A stretch of 64,000 nt of DNA, taken from assembly GCF_002332425.1 (NCBI RefSeq), contig NZ_NRGS01000022.1, forward strand, positions 22,185 to 86,184, written 5' to 3'. This DNA is from Brachybacterium alimentarium (GTDB lineage: Bacteria; Actinomycetota; Actinomycetes; Actinomycetales; Dermabacteraceae). A program made the position numbers and the translations under genes. Under the pieces are notes generated by a model. The model saw nothing but the letters and a program-made list of their open reading frames with translations, had not been told where the DNA came from and made no database searches. Shown piece by piece: positions 34,461-43,056 of this stretch. The number at the start of each line of letters is the position of its first letter. Position 1 is the stretch's first letter.

Positions 34461-35344
34461 TCCTGGACCCCGGACGCCGCATCGTCTTCCTCGACGTCGA
34501 CGGCACGATCATCGCCCACGACGGAATCCTCCCCACCTCGACGGTCGACGCGATCCGCTCCGCCCGCGCCGCGGGGCACCGCGTACTGCTGGCCACCGGC
34601 CGTTCCCCGAGCGAGCTGGACCCTCGTCTCGCGGAGATCGGGTTCGACGGAGCCGTCCTCGGCGCCGGCGCCTTCGTACACCTCGGCGAGGACTGGGTGG
34701 TCCAGCACGCCATGCCCGTCGCGAAGGCGAGACGCATGATCGAGGTCTTCGGACAGCTCGATCTGGACTACGTGCTCCAGGCTCGCGACGGCGTCTATCC
34801 CGTCGCCTCGCGTCGGGAGGAGATGCGCAGGATGCTCGGTATCGAGGACCGGCCCGGGCTGGGGCCGGGCGAGGAGCTGGACATCGAGCAGGTCGCGGAG
34901 AAGGCCCCGCTCGACGCGATCGCCAAGGCGATCTTCCTCGGCGTGACCCCGGACGCCTTCGAACGGGTCCATCAGGCGCTCACGCCCGAGGGCTTCAGCG
35001 TGATCACCGGGACGATCACGCATCTGGGCACCGGTGGGGGAGAGGTCTCACTGGCCGGGGTGAACAAGGGCTCGGCAATCCTGGCCCTGCTCGACCAGCT
35101 CGGGCTGGACGTGGCCGATTCGATCGGGATCGGGGACAACAACAACGATCTGGAGATGCTGCGCATCACTGGCGTGGGCATCGCGATGGGTGAGGCGACC
35201 CCCGAGGCGCGGGCCGCGGCCGATGAGATCACCGGCACGGTGCACCAGAGTGGGATCGCGCAGGCGTTCGCCCGGCACGGTCTGCTGGATACGCCAGCTC
35301 CCGAGGGCAAGGGATCAGCGACTGCGGGCGCCGCGCAGCGGTGA
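34457..35344 (+). CDS. HAD superfamily phosphatase (Cof type)
   Basis: A 295-residue HAD hydrolase with a type IIB cap. Motif I is [10 protein letters not shown] (nucleophile Asp), motif II is LLATGRS, the conserved Lys is in AGVNKGSAI and motif IV is [14 protein letters not shown]. The start is GTG 34457 overlapping the phosphoesterase stop. It likely removes a phosphate from the monoester left by the diesterases. Its last 30 bases overlap the convergent MFS gene, which leaves no room for a terminator. Confidence 0.9.
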   Translation: MILDPGRRIVFLDVDGTIIAHDGILPTSTVDAIRSARAAGHRVLLATGRSPSELDPRLAEIGFDGAVLGAGAFVHLGEDWVVQHAMPVAKARRMIEVFGQLDLDYVLQARDGVYPVASRREEMRRMLGIEDRPGLGPGEELDIEQVAEKAPLDAIAKAIFLGVTPDAFERVHQALTPEGFSVITGTITHLGTGGGEVSLAGVNKGSAILALLDQLGLDVADSIGIGDNNNDLEMLRITGVGIAMGEATPEARAAADEITGTVHQSGIAQAFARHGLLDTPAPEGKGSATAGAAQR

Positions 35345-36571
35345 GAGCAGCGCGACCAGCACGGCCACCATGAAGATCACCGCCACGACGGCGAACGTGG
35401 GCCGGAATCCGACAACGCCGACCAGCACGCCGCCGCTGGCCGCGCCGAGCAGCGCAGCGGTGCGGTTCGCCGAGCGCATGGTGGCGTTGACACGGCCGAG
35501 CATCGAGCGCTCGGTCGCAGACTGACGGAAGGCCATCTCGCTGGGCTCCTCGGCCCCCATCGAGAATCCGTAGATCCCCAGGACGACGATCAGGTAGGTC
35601 ACCACGCCCCACGACTCCGCGTGGACGGGGGTCAAAGCCATCATCACCCAGGTCAGTGCGCACACGATCCGGGCCACGATGATGACGTCCCCCTCCCCGA
35701 GACGCACCGCTGCGCGGGTGGCGCAGAGGGCGCCCATGAGGCCACCGACGCCAACCGCCGTGAGCATCAGCCCATAGACGACGGCGGCCAGCCCCAGACC
35801 TCGCAGCACGAAGAGGGCGAGCACCGTCAGGGAGATGCTGTTGGCCAGGAACCAGATGTTCGTCGAGATGGCCAGCGGCGCGAGCGTGCGATGGCGATAG
35901 GTGAATCGAAGGCCATCGGCGATCGCGCGCCACAGCCGGGGATGATCGGGGCGGGGCGCAGGTTCGGGACGCCGAACCTTGCCGATCATCACCGCCGAGA
36001 CGACACGACCTGCAGCGCTGATCAGCAGCGTCATCGGGGCCCCCACGATGCCCACGAGAGCTCCGCCGAGCGCGGGACCGGAGGTCTCCGCGACCGTCAG
36101 CGACTGGCCCACCCGGGCATTGGCGAGGACCAGGGCCCTGCGCGGCACCAGATCGGGCAGGTACGACCGCTCGGCGGCGGCGATGAACACTCCGCTGCAG
36201 CCGATGGCGAACAGGATGCCCGCCGTCGCACCGATAGTGAGCCCGCCGATCACGAACAGCACGGGTATCGCCGTGAGCATCATGGCCTGGACGAGATGGC
36301 CGACGACCAGAACGGGTCGGCGACGCCACCGATCGACATACGCACCGGCCAGCAGACCCAGCAGGAGATAAGGCAGGAACTGAACGGCTCGAACGAGCCC
36401 GACCTGCGCCTCCGACGCAGCGAGGATGTCGATCACGAGCACGTCGACCGCGACGGTCGAGACCGCGAGCGCGGTGAAGCCCGACGTGCTCGCCAGCCAG
36501 TAGCTGCGGAAGCCCCGTAGGGCGAGGGGCTCTCTCACCGTTCGGCGCCGAGCGGTCTCGTCGTCCCTCAT
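35315..36571 (-). CDS. MFS transporter (probable drug efflux or enterobactin-exporter-like)
   Basis: A 418-residue protein with about twelve helices, resembling MFS exporters of the MFS_3 type: FRSYWLASTSGFTALAVSTVAVDVLV, LAGAYVDRWRRRPVLVVG (the GxxxDRxxRR loop) and the long central loop. The start is ATG 36571 on promoter evidence; an in-frame codon at 36598 is upstream but overlaps the promoter spacer. The substrate is unknown. Its 3' end overlaps the HAD gene by 30 bases. Confidence 0.85.
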   Translation of the reverse strand: MRDDETARRRTVREPLALRGFRSYWLASTSGFTALAVSTVAVDVLVIDILAASEAQVGLVRAVQFLPYLLLGLLAGAYVDRWRRRPVLVVGHLVQAMMLTAIPVLFVIGGLTIGATAGILFAIGCSGVFIAAAERSYLPDLVPRRALVLANARVGQSLTVAETSGPALGGALVGIVGAPMTLLISAAGRVVSAVMIGKVRRPEPAPRPDHPRLWRAIADGLRFTYRHRTLAPLAISTNIWFLANSISLTVLALFVLRGLGLAAVVYGLMLTAVGVGGLMGALCATRAAVRLGEGDVIIVARIVCALTWVMMALTPVHAESWGVVTYLIVVLGIYGFSMGAEEPSEMAFRQSATERSMLGRVNATMRSANRTAALLGAASGGVLVGVVGFRPTFAVVAVIFMVAVLVALLSPLRGARSR

Positions 36572-36606
36572 CGCCCCACTATCGCGGGTCGAGTCCACGG
36601 AGTCGA
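36572..36606 (-). promoter_or_regulatory. Leaderless promoter of the MFS gene
   Basis: On the minus strand TCGACT (36606-36601), a 17-base spacer and GATAGT (36583-36578) lie 6 bases before ATG 36571. The spacing and the absence of a Shine-Dalgarno sequence point to a leaderless transcript. Confidence 0.6.
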
Positions 36607-36632
36607 GTGAGGGAGAGGGGCCGAGATCCTCC

Positions 36633-38168
36633 TCAGATGTCCTTGAACGTCTCGATCCGTGCGCCGAGCTTGTTCAGGCGCGCTGCGAGGTCCTCGTAGC
36701 CGCGGTTGATGACGTAGACGCTGCGCAGCACCGAGGTGCCCTTGGCGGCGAGCATCGCCAGCAGGATCACCACGGCGGGGCGCAGCGCCGGGGGGCACAC
36801 GATCTCGGTGCCGCTCCAGCGGGTGGGGCCCTCGATGAGCACCCGGTGGGGATCCATGAGCTGCACCTTCGCGCCGAGCTTGTTGAGCTCGGTGAGGTAG
36901 ATGGCGCGGTTCTCGTACACCCAGTCGTGCAGCAGCGTCTGCCCGTCGGCCGTCGCGGCGATCACCGCGAAGAAGGGCAGGTTGTCGATGTTCAGCCCCG
37001 GGAACGGCATCGGGTGGATCTTGTCGATCGGAGCCTTGAGCTGCGAGGGGTACGTGGTGATGTCCACCAGGCGGGTCTGGTCGTTGCGGGCGAGATACTC
37101 CTCGGAGCGGTCATAGCGCAGGCCCATCTCCTCGAGGATCGCCAGCTCGATCTCCATGAACTCGATCGGCACGCGCTGCACGGTGATGCTCGAGTCGGTC
37201 ACGATGGCGGCGGTGATCAGGCTCATCGCCTCGATCGGGTCCTCGCTCGGGGCGTACTCGACATCGGTGCTGATCGAGCTCTTCCCGCGCACGGTGAGGG
37301 TGGTGGTGCCGATGCCGTCGATCTGCACGCCGAGCTTCTCGAGGAAGAAGCAGAGGTCCTGGACCATGTAGTTGGGGCTCGCGTTGCGGATCACGGTCTC
37401 GCCCTCGTACATGGCGGCGGCCAGGAGCGCGTTCTCGGTGACGGTGTCGCCGCGCTCGGTGAGCACGATCGGGCGGCGCGGTCCGGTGCCGGCCGTGGCG
37501 GTCGCCTGGTAGTGGCCCTCGGTCGCGACGACCTCGAGGCCGAAGGGGCGCAGCGCCGTCATGTGCGGCTCTACGGTGCGGGTGCCGAGGTCGCAGCCGC
37601 CGGCGTAGGGGAGCTGGAACTCCTTCTGGCGATGCATCAGCGGGCCCAGGAACATGATGATGCTGCGGGTGCGGCGCGCGGCGTCGGCATCGATCGAGTC
37701 GAGGTCGAGCGTGGCGGGCACGCGCAGCTCGAGATCGTTGTCGTCGTTCATCCAGCGGGCCTTGACGCCGATCGAGGTGAGCACCTCGAGCAGACGGTTG
37801 ACCTCCTCGATGCGTGCGACCTTGCGCAGCACCGTGGTGCCGGTGTTCAGCAGCGAGGCGCACAGCAGCGCGACACCCGCGTTCTTCGAGCTCTTGACCT
37901 CGATGGAGCCGCTGAGCGTGGTCTGTCCCTCGACCCGCAGATGGCTCGGTCCGGAGGTCCCCATGCCGACCAGCTCGGAATCCAGCGCGGAGCCGATCCG
38001 GGAGATCGTCTCCAGCGTCAGGTTCTGCTGGCCCTTCTCGATGCGGTTCACAGCGCTCTGGCTCGTGCCGAGCTCGGTGGCCAGCTGGGCCTGGGTGCGG
38101 CCGGAGTGCTGACGGGCGTCCCGGATCAGGGTGCCGATGCGGGCCAGGTAGTCCTCGTTCTCAGTCAT
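36633..38168 (-). CDS. XRE helix-turn-helix / MurA-like fusion protein
   Basis: A 511-residue protein. Residues about 8-65 form an XRE-type HTH (LIRDARQHSGRTQAQLATELGTSQSAVNRIEKG). From about residue 73 a complete MurA-like enolpyruvyl transferase domain follows. Catalytic positions are kept: Lys95-Asn96 in SSKNAG, Cys192 in AGGCDLGTRTVEPH (the fosfomycin-sensitive Cys of MurA), Asp in PFPGLNIDNLP and NRGYEDL near the end. Ordinary MurA has no HTH. The protein may transfer enolpyruvate to UDP-GlcNAc in peptidoglycan synthesis, regulate genes, or both. The start is ATG 38168 on promoter evidence; a longer reading to 38309 begins in the HNH tail and is rejected. Confidence 0.88.
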   Translation of the reverse strand: MTENEDYLARIGTLIRDARQHSGRTQAQLATELGTSQSAVNRIEKGQQNLTLETISRIGSALDSELVGMGTSGPSHLRVEGQTTLSGSIEVKSSKNAGVALLCASLLNTGTTVLRKVARIEEVNRLLEVLTSIGVKARWMNDDNDLELRVPATLDLDSIDADAARRTRSIIMFLGPLMHRQKEFQLPYAGGCDLGTRTVEPHMTALRPFGLEVVATEGHYQATATAGTGPRRPIVLTERGDTVTENALLAAAMYEGETVIRNASPNYMVQDLCFFLEKLGVQIDGIGTTTLTVRGKSSISTDVEYAPSEDPIEAMSLITAAIVTDSSITVQRVPIEFMEIELAILEEMGLRYDRSEEYLARNDQTRLVDITTYPSQLKAPIDKIHPMPFPGLNIDNLPFFAVIAATADGQTLLHDWVYENRAIYLTELNKLGAKVQLMDPHRVLIEGPTRWSGTEIVCPPALRPAVVILLAMLAAKGTSVLRSVYVINRGYEDLAARLNKLGARIETFKDI

Positions 38169-38196
38169 GATCCGACCGTATCTCACAGATGAGATA
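38169..38196 (-). promoter_or_regulatory. Leaderless promoter overlapped by TATCTCA/TGAGATA dyad
   Basis: On the minus strand TACGGT (38180-38175) ends 6 bases before ATG 38168. A perfect 7-bp inverted repeat, TATCTCA-CAGA-TGAGATA (38179-38196), overlaps the upstream edge of this -10. It is a candidate operator for the HTH domain of the same protein (autoregulation). Assignment of the binder is inference. Confidence 0.6.
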
Positions 38197-38223
38197 AGGG
38201 GACGGTGGAGAGTGCGGAGTCGG

Positions 38224-38802
<579 letters not shown>

Positions 38803-38930
38803 CACCGCCTCTCCGGAGCCGTCCTTCGCAGTGTGGCTCGTTTCAGATCCGGTCTCCACTGAATTCTGCGCTCTGGGGGCGTCGACATCGTGGCTCTCGC
38901 CTGTACGGCCAGGAAACTGTGCGTGTCGTC

Positions 38931-38990
38931 CGACTGCTGCCGACTGCTGCCGACTGCTGCCGACTGCTGTCGGCTGCTGTCGGCTGCTGC
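38931..38990. repeat. 10-bp tandem repeat (CGACTGCTGC), six copies
   Basis: Three identical copies, a fourth with one change (final T) and two CGGCTGCTG variants stand in a row, followed by a decayed copy. It lies in the 320-base divergent gap (38803-39122) between the HNH gene and the antiporter gene. The remainder of the gap shows no gene; GTGAGGA before ATG 39123 is the antiporter ribosome-binding site. Confidence 0.92.
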
Positions 38991-39122
38991 CGAACGGTGC
39001 CGACCGAGAATCCGGAGGAAAACCCCAGCCGGCGCCTCGGATCGATGGGAAACTGGTCCAGGCGTCACTGACGCCGGGCGCACCGTCGGGCGGCGGGGTG
39101 AGGTCGACGGTGAGGACACCCG

Positions 39123-40826
39123 ATGGGATTGGAACAGTTCGAGCTCGTCGCTGTCCTGGCCGTGGTGATCATCGTGGCCGCGTCCTACTTCTCCAGCCGT
39201 TTCGGCGTCGCGACCCCGATCATCCTGGTGATCGTGGGCCTCGCCGTCAGCGTCATCCCGGGCATGCCGGCCGTCGCCCCGGAGCCCGAGCTGATCCTCG
39301 CTGCAGTGCTGCCACCGCTGCTGTACTCCGCAGCGGTCAACATGCCGGTGATGGACTTCCGGCGCGACCTGAAGACGATCGGAGCGCTCTCCGTCGTCCT
39401 GGTGCTGGTCTCCGCCTTCGGGATCGGGACCCTGCTGTGGTCGATCTTCCCGAACCTGAGCTTCGCGGCCGCCGTGGCCGTGGGCGCCGTGGTCAGCCCA
39501 CCGGATGCTGTCGCCGCCACCGCGATCGGCAAGCGACTCGGGCTGCCGCCGCGCCTGCTCACGATCCTCGAGGGCGAGGGGCTGGTCAACGACGCGACCG
39601 CCCTGGTGCTGATGCGCACCGCCGTCGCGGCCACGGCCGGTTCCTTCTCCTTCTGGCACGCCGCCGGGGACTTCTTCTATGCGGTCGTGGTGGCCATCGT
39701 GATCGGTGCCGCTGTCGGCGTCATCGCGGTGCGCATCCGTTCGAAGATCGATCAGCCGGTGCTCACCACCGCGATCTCCTTCGTGGTCCCGTTCGTCGCG
39801 TTCCTGCCCACCGAGCTCGCGGATGCCTCCGGGGTGCTGGCCGTGGTGGCGGCAGGTCTGGTCACCGGCGCCAGCGGTGTGCGCCGACTCAGTGTCGCGG
39901 ATCGAAATGCCGAGCGCACCAACTGGCTGACCGCCCAGCTGCTGCTCGAGAACGGTGTGTTCCTGCTGATGGGTCTGCAGCTGCGCACCTTGGTCACGGA
40001 CGTCTCCGAGGGCGGGCTCTCGGTGTGGCACGCCGTCTGGGTGGGCCTCGCGGTCACGGTGCTGCTGGGTCTCATCCGCGTCGGCTTCGTGGTGCCCGTG
40101 GTGTTCACCGCCCGCCGCCGTCGACCGGACTACGAGGAGCAGGCTCGCCGCTTCGACGAAGCGCTGGACAGGGTCTCCTCCGACGAGCGATTCCAGCAGC
40201 ACCCGCGCGGGGCGCGCTTCGAGCGCTGGCTGGAGCGTCGTCGGGCGGACGCGCGGTTCTACGCGGGCAACGGCCTGGGATGGCGCGGAGGGGCGGTGCT
40301 CGCGTGGTCCGGGATGCGCGGCGTGGTCACCCTGGCCGCCGCCCAGTCCCTGCCCACCGACTTCCCCTATCGCACCCAGCTGGTGCTGGTCGCGTTCGTG
40401 GTGGCGCTCGTGACCCTGGTGGGCCAGGGCGGGACGCTCCCGCTGCTGATCCGGGTGCTCGGCATCCGCGGCACCGACGAGGAGCAGGCCCGGCGCGAGC
40501 TCGCCCTGCTGCTCGTCGAGGTCAACGAGGCTGCCGCCGGTCAGGTCCTCGACAACCCCGATCTGCGTCGGCGCGGTGGGGAGAGGTTCGATCCGGCGGT
40601 GCTCGAGAAAGCGCGGCAGGTGCAGGCCCGCATCGCCGAGCCGCGGCGTGGAGCGGGCGCAGAGGACCCGGTGAGGGCGCAGTACGCCGAGCTCATGCAG
40701 CTCATCCTCGATGCCCAGCAGGACGCCCTCGACGAGGCGCGCTCCACCGGCTCCTACGACTCCAATACGGTCAAGCGCGCCCAGCGGCAGCTGGACCAGG
40801 GATCGGTGCGGTTCACGGGTCCCTGA
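39123..40826 (+). CDS. CPA1-type Na+/H+ antiporter
   Basis: A 567-residue membrane exchanger with about twelve helices followed by a 170-residue cytosolic tail. CPA1 features include the ion-site helix VGAVVSPPDAVAATAIGKRLG (Asp in PPDA), EGEGLVNDATALVL and GMRGVVTLAAAQSLP. ATG 39123 has GTGAGGA upstream. The tail contains helical, charged segments. It exchanges Na+ or K+ for H+ to control pH and salt. There is no obvious operon partner; the PTS gene starts 160 bases downstream. Confidence 0.9.
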   Translation: MGLEQFELVAVLAVVIIVAASYFSSRFGVATPIILVIVGLAVSVIPGMPAVAPEPELILAAVLPPLLYSAAVNMPVMDFRRDLKTIGALSVVLVLVSAFGIGTLLWSIFPNLSFAAAVAVGAVVSPPDAVAATAIGKRLGLPPRLLTILEGEGLVNDATALVLMRTAVAATAGSFSFWHAAGDFFYAVVVAIVIGAAVGVIAVRIRSKIDQPVLTTAISFVVPFVAFLPTELADASGVLAVVAAGLVTGASGVRRLSVADRNAERTNWLTAQLLLENGVFLLMGLQLRTLVTDVSEGGLSVWHAVWVGLAVTVLLGLIRVGFVVPVVFTARRRRPDYEEQARRFDEALDRVSSDERFQQHPRGARFERWLERRRADARFYAGNGLGWRGGAVLAWSGMRGVVTLAAAQSLPTDFPYRTQLVLVAFVVALVTLVGQGGTLPLLIRVLGIRGTDEEQARRELALLLVEVNEAAAGQVLDNPDLRRRGGERFDPAVLEKARQVQARIAEPRRGAGAEDPVRAQYAELMQLILDAQQDALDEARSTGSYDSNTVKRAQRQLDQGSVRFTGP

Positions 40827-40986
40827 GCCGGGCGGCGCCCCGGGATTGCGTTATCCGTCATGGTGCGCGGCCCTGAGGGTGGCCGGGCGCACCCTGGGGA
40901 TGCACAATGGCGGCCGTTCCCGGAGCGCTCCTGTCGGCACCGTCGTCGGCTGTTCCCTGCGCTCTCGACCACCCCGAGAGGTACCC

Positions 40987-42951
40987 ATGAAGTTCTTCCA
41001 GCGCCTCGGCAGATCGCTGATGCTGCCGGTCGCCGTGCTCCCTGTCGCCGCGATCCTCAGCGGCATCGGCTATTGGATCCAGACCGCGACCGGCAACGAG
41101 GAGAACGTCGTCGGCGGCTTCTTCGCGATCGCGGGCAATGCACTCCTGGACCAGCTGCCGCTGCTGTTCGCGATCGGCGTCGCGATCGGCATGGCCAAGA
41201 AGCCGGACGGGACCTCGGCGCTCGCGGGCCTGGTCTCCTGGCTCGTGGTCACCACGCTGCTGTCGCCGGAGAGCGTGGCGATCTTCAAGGGGATCGACGA
41301 GGGCGAGGTGAACCTCGCGTTCTCCAACATCGAGAACGTGTTCGTGGGAATCCTGTGCGGCCTCATCGGGGCTTACGCGTATGACCACTTCAAGGACGCG
41401 GAGCTGCCGGACTTCCTCGCCTTCTTCTCCGGCCGTCGCTCGGTCGCGATCGTCGCCGCCGGGATGTCGCTGGTGCTCTCCCTCGTGCTGTTCTTCGTGT
41501 GGCCGCTGGTGTTCACGGGTCTGGTCGCCTTCGGCGAGTTCATCCTGACCCTCGGTCCCGTCGGCGTGGGCATCTACGGCTTCCTGAACCGGCTGCTCAT
41601 CCCGCTCGGCCTGCACCACGCCCTGAACTCCGTGTTCTGGTTCGACGTCGCCGGGATCAACGACCTCGGGAACTTCCTCCACGCCACCGGCACCTACGGC
41701 GTCACCGGCCAGTACATGACCGGCTTCTTCCCCGTGATGATGCTGGGCCTGCCCGGCGCGGCGCTCGCGATGTATGTGACCGCGAAGTCCGCGCGCCGCA
41801 AGGTCGCCGCGGGCGTGCTCTTCTCGAGCGCGATCGCCTCGTTCTTCGTGGGCGTCACCGAACCGCTCGAGTTCTCCTTCATGTTCCTCGCCCCCGGCCT
41901 GTACGTGGTCCACGCCCTGTTCACCGGCATCTCCATGGGCATCAGCGCGCTGCTGCCGGTGCGGATGGGCTTCGGCTTCTCCGGCGGCTTCATCGACCTG
42001 GTGCTGGGATGGGTGAACCCCATGGCGCAGAACCCCTGGGCGATCCCCCTGATGGGCATCTTCTGGTTCGTGGTCTACTTCGTCGTGTTCCGCGCGATCA
42101 TCCTGAAGTTCGATCTCAAGACCCCCGGCCGCGACGAGGACGACCAGCTCACCGATGACGGCGTCACCCTCTCCGGCGAGAACAAGCACCTCGCCACCGC
42201 GACCGCCTTCCTCACCGCGCTCGGCGGTAAGGAGAACATCATCGACCTCGAGAACTGTGCGACCCGGCTGCGCATGGAGGTCGCCGACACCACGGTGATC
42301 GACGAGGCGGCGCTCAAGCGTGCCGGAGCCGCGGGCACCATGAAGCCCGGCGGCCAGTCGGTCCAGGTCATCTACGGCACCAGCGTCCAGTTCGTGAAGG
42401 ACGCGATGGAGTCGATCATCACCGGCAGGTCCGAGCCCGTCGCCGAGGCGGCGGAGGTGGCGGCAGCGGAGGCCGCAGCGACCGGTGCCTCCGGCACGGC
42501 AGGTCCTGCGGCCGACGGCGCAGCAGGCACCGCCGTGCGGACGACGCACCTGGTGCGTCTGCGTCAGCCCCTCGCGGGCAGTGTCGTCCCGCTGTCCGAG
42601 GTCCCCGATCAGACGTTCGCGCAGGAGGTCATGGGCCCGGGCGTCGCGATCGATCCCACCGATGGTGAGGTCATCGCCCCGGCCGCCGGGACCGTCGGCC
42701 ACGTCTTCCCCACAGGCCACGCCGTGGCGCTCGTCCTGGACGACGGCACCGAGCTGCTGATTCACGTGGGCCTGGATTCCGTGCAGATGAAGGGGGAGGG
42801 CTTCACCACGCTGGTCGAGCCGGGCCAGCGGGTCAGCGCCGGCACCCCGCTGCTGCGCGCGGACCTCTCGGCGATCCGCGTGGCCGGTCACTCCACGCTC
42901 ACCCCGATCATCGTGATGAACGACAAGGACGCACGGATCGAACTGGTCTGA
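40987..42951 (+). CDS. nagE: PTS EIICBA, N-acetylglucosamine type
   Basis: A 654-residue sugar phosphotransferase permease with all three domains. EIIC spans about 1-375, with PLGLHHALNSVFWFDVAG, a sequence typical of GlcNAc rather than glucose permeases, and GVTEPLEFSFMF. EIIB follows at about 400-480, with the phospho-Cys in ENCATRLRMEV (C424). EIIA ends the chain after an Ala-rich linker, with His578 and the phospho-His593 (LLIHVGLD). It imports and phosphorylates GlcNAc. No DasR-like site was recognised in the 160-base leader. It is convergent with a secreted phosphodiester glycosidase that could supply GlcNAc. Confidence 0.88.
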   Translation: MKFFQRLGRSLMLPVAVLPVAAILSGIGYWIQTATGNEENVVGGFFAIAGNALLDQLPLLFAIGVAIGMAKKPDGTSALAGLVSWLVVTTLLSPESVAIFKGIDEGEVNLAFSNIENVFVGILCGLIGAYAYDHFKDAELPDFLAFFSGRRSVAIVAAGMSLVLSLVLFFVWPLVFTGLVAFGEFILTLGPVGVGIYGFLNRLLIPLGLHHALNSVFWFDVAGINDLGNFLHATGTYGVTGQYMTGFFPVMMLGLPGAALAMYVTAKSARRKVAAGVLFSSAIASFFVGVTEPLEFSFMFLAPGLYVVHALFTGISMGISALLPVRMGFGFSGGFIDLVLGWVNPMAQNPWAIPLMGIFWFVVYFVVFRAIILKFDLKTPGRDEDDQLTDDGVTLSGENKHLATATAFLTALGGKENIIDLENCATRLRMEVADTTVIDEAALKRAGAAGTMKPGGQSVQVIYGTSVQFVKDAMESIITGRSEPVAEAAEVAAAEAAATGASGTAGPAADGAAGTAVRTTHLVRLRQPLAGSVVPLSEVPDQTFAQEVMGPGVAIDPTDGEVIAPAAGTVGHVFPTGHAVALVLDDGTELLIHVGLDSVQMKGEGFTTLVEPGQRVSAGTPLLRADLSAIRVAGHSTLTPIIVMNDKDARIELV

Positions 42952-43006
42952 CGGCAGAAGACAGCGGGAGACAGCGGGAGACCGCGTCAATCCCACCGCA
43001 CGAGAC

Positions 43007-43038
43007 AGCGGCCGCCCGGAGCATTCCGAGCGGCCGCT
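43007..43038. terminator. Bidirectional terminator between PTS and glycosidase genes
   Basis: AGCGGCCGC (43007-43015) pairs with GCGGCCGCT (43030-43038) across a 14-base loop. Just before it, after the PTS stop, ACAGCGGGAG is repeated twice (42961-42980). Confidence 0.75.
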
Positions 43039-43056
43039 GCGTCGTCCGTGGCGACG

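Noticed and set aside
38931..38990. CRISPR-like array.
   Set aside because: Units are 10 bp, directly adjacent and without spacers, and no cas gene is present.
40922..40931. GGAGCGCTCC before the PTS gene as a fourth copy of the 16-bp operator.
   Set aside because: Only the inner 10 bases match, and the same 10-mer occurs inside a coding region near 60396, so chance is likely.
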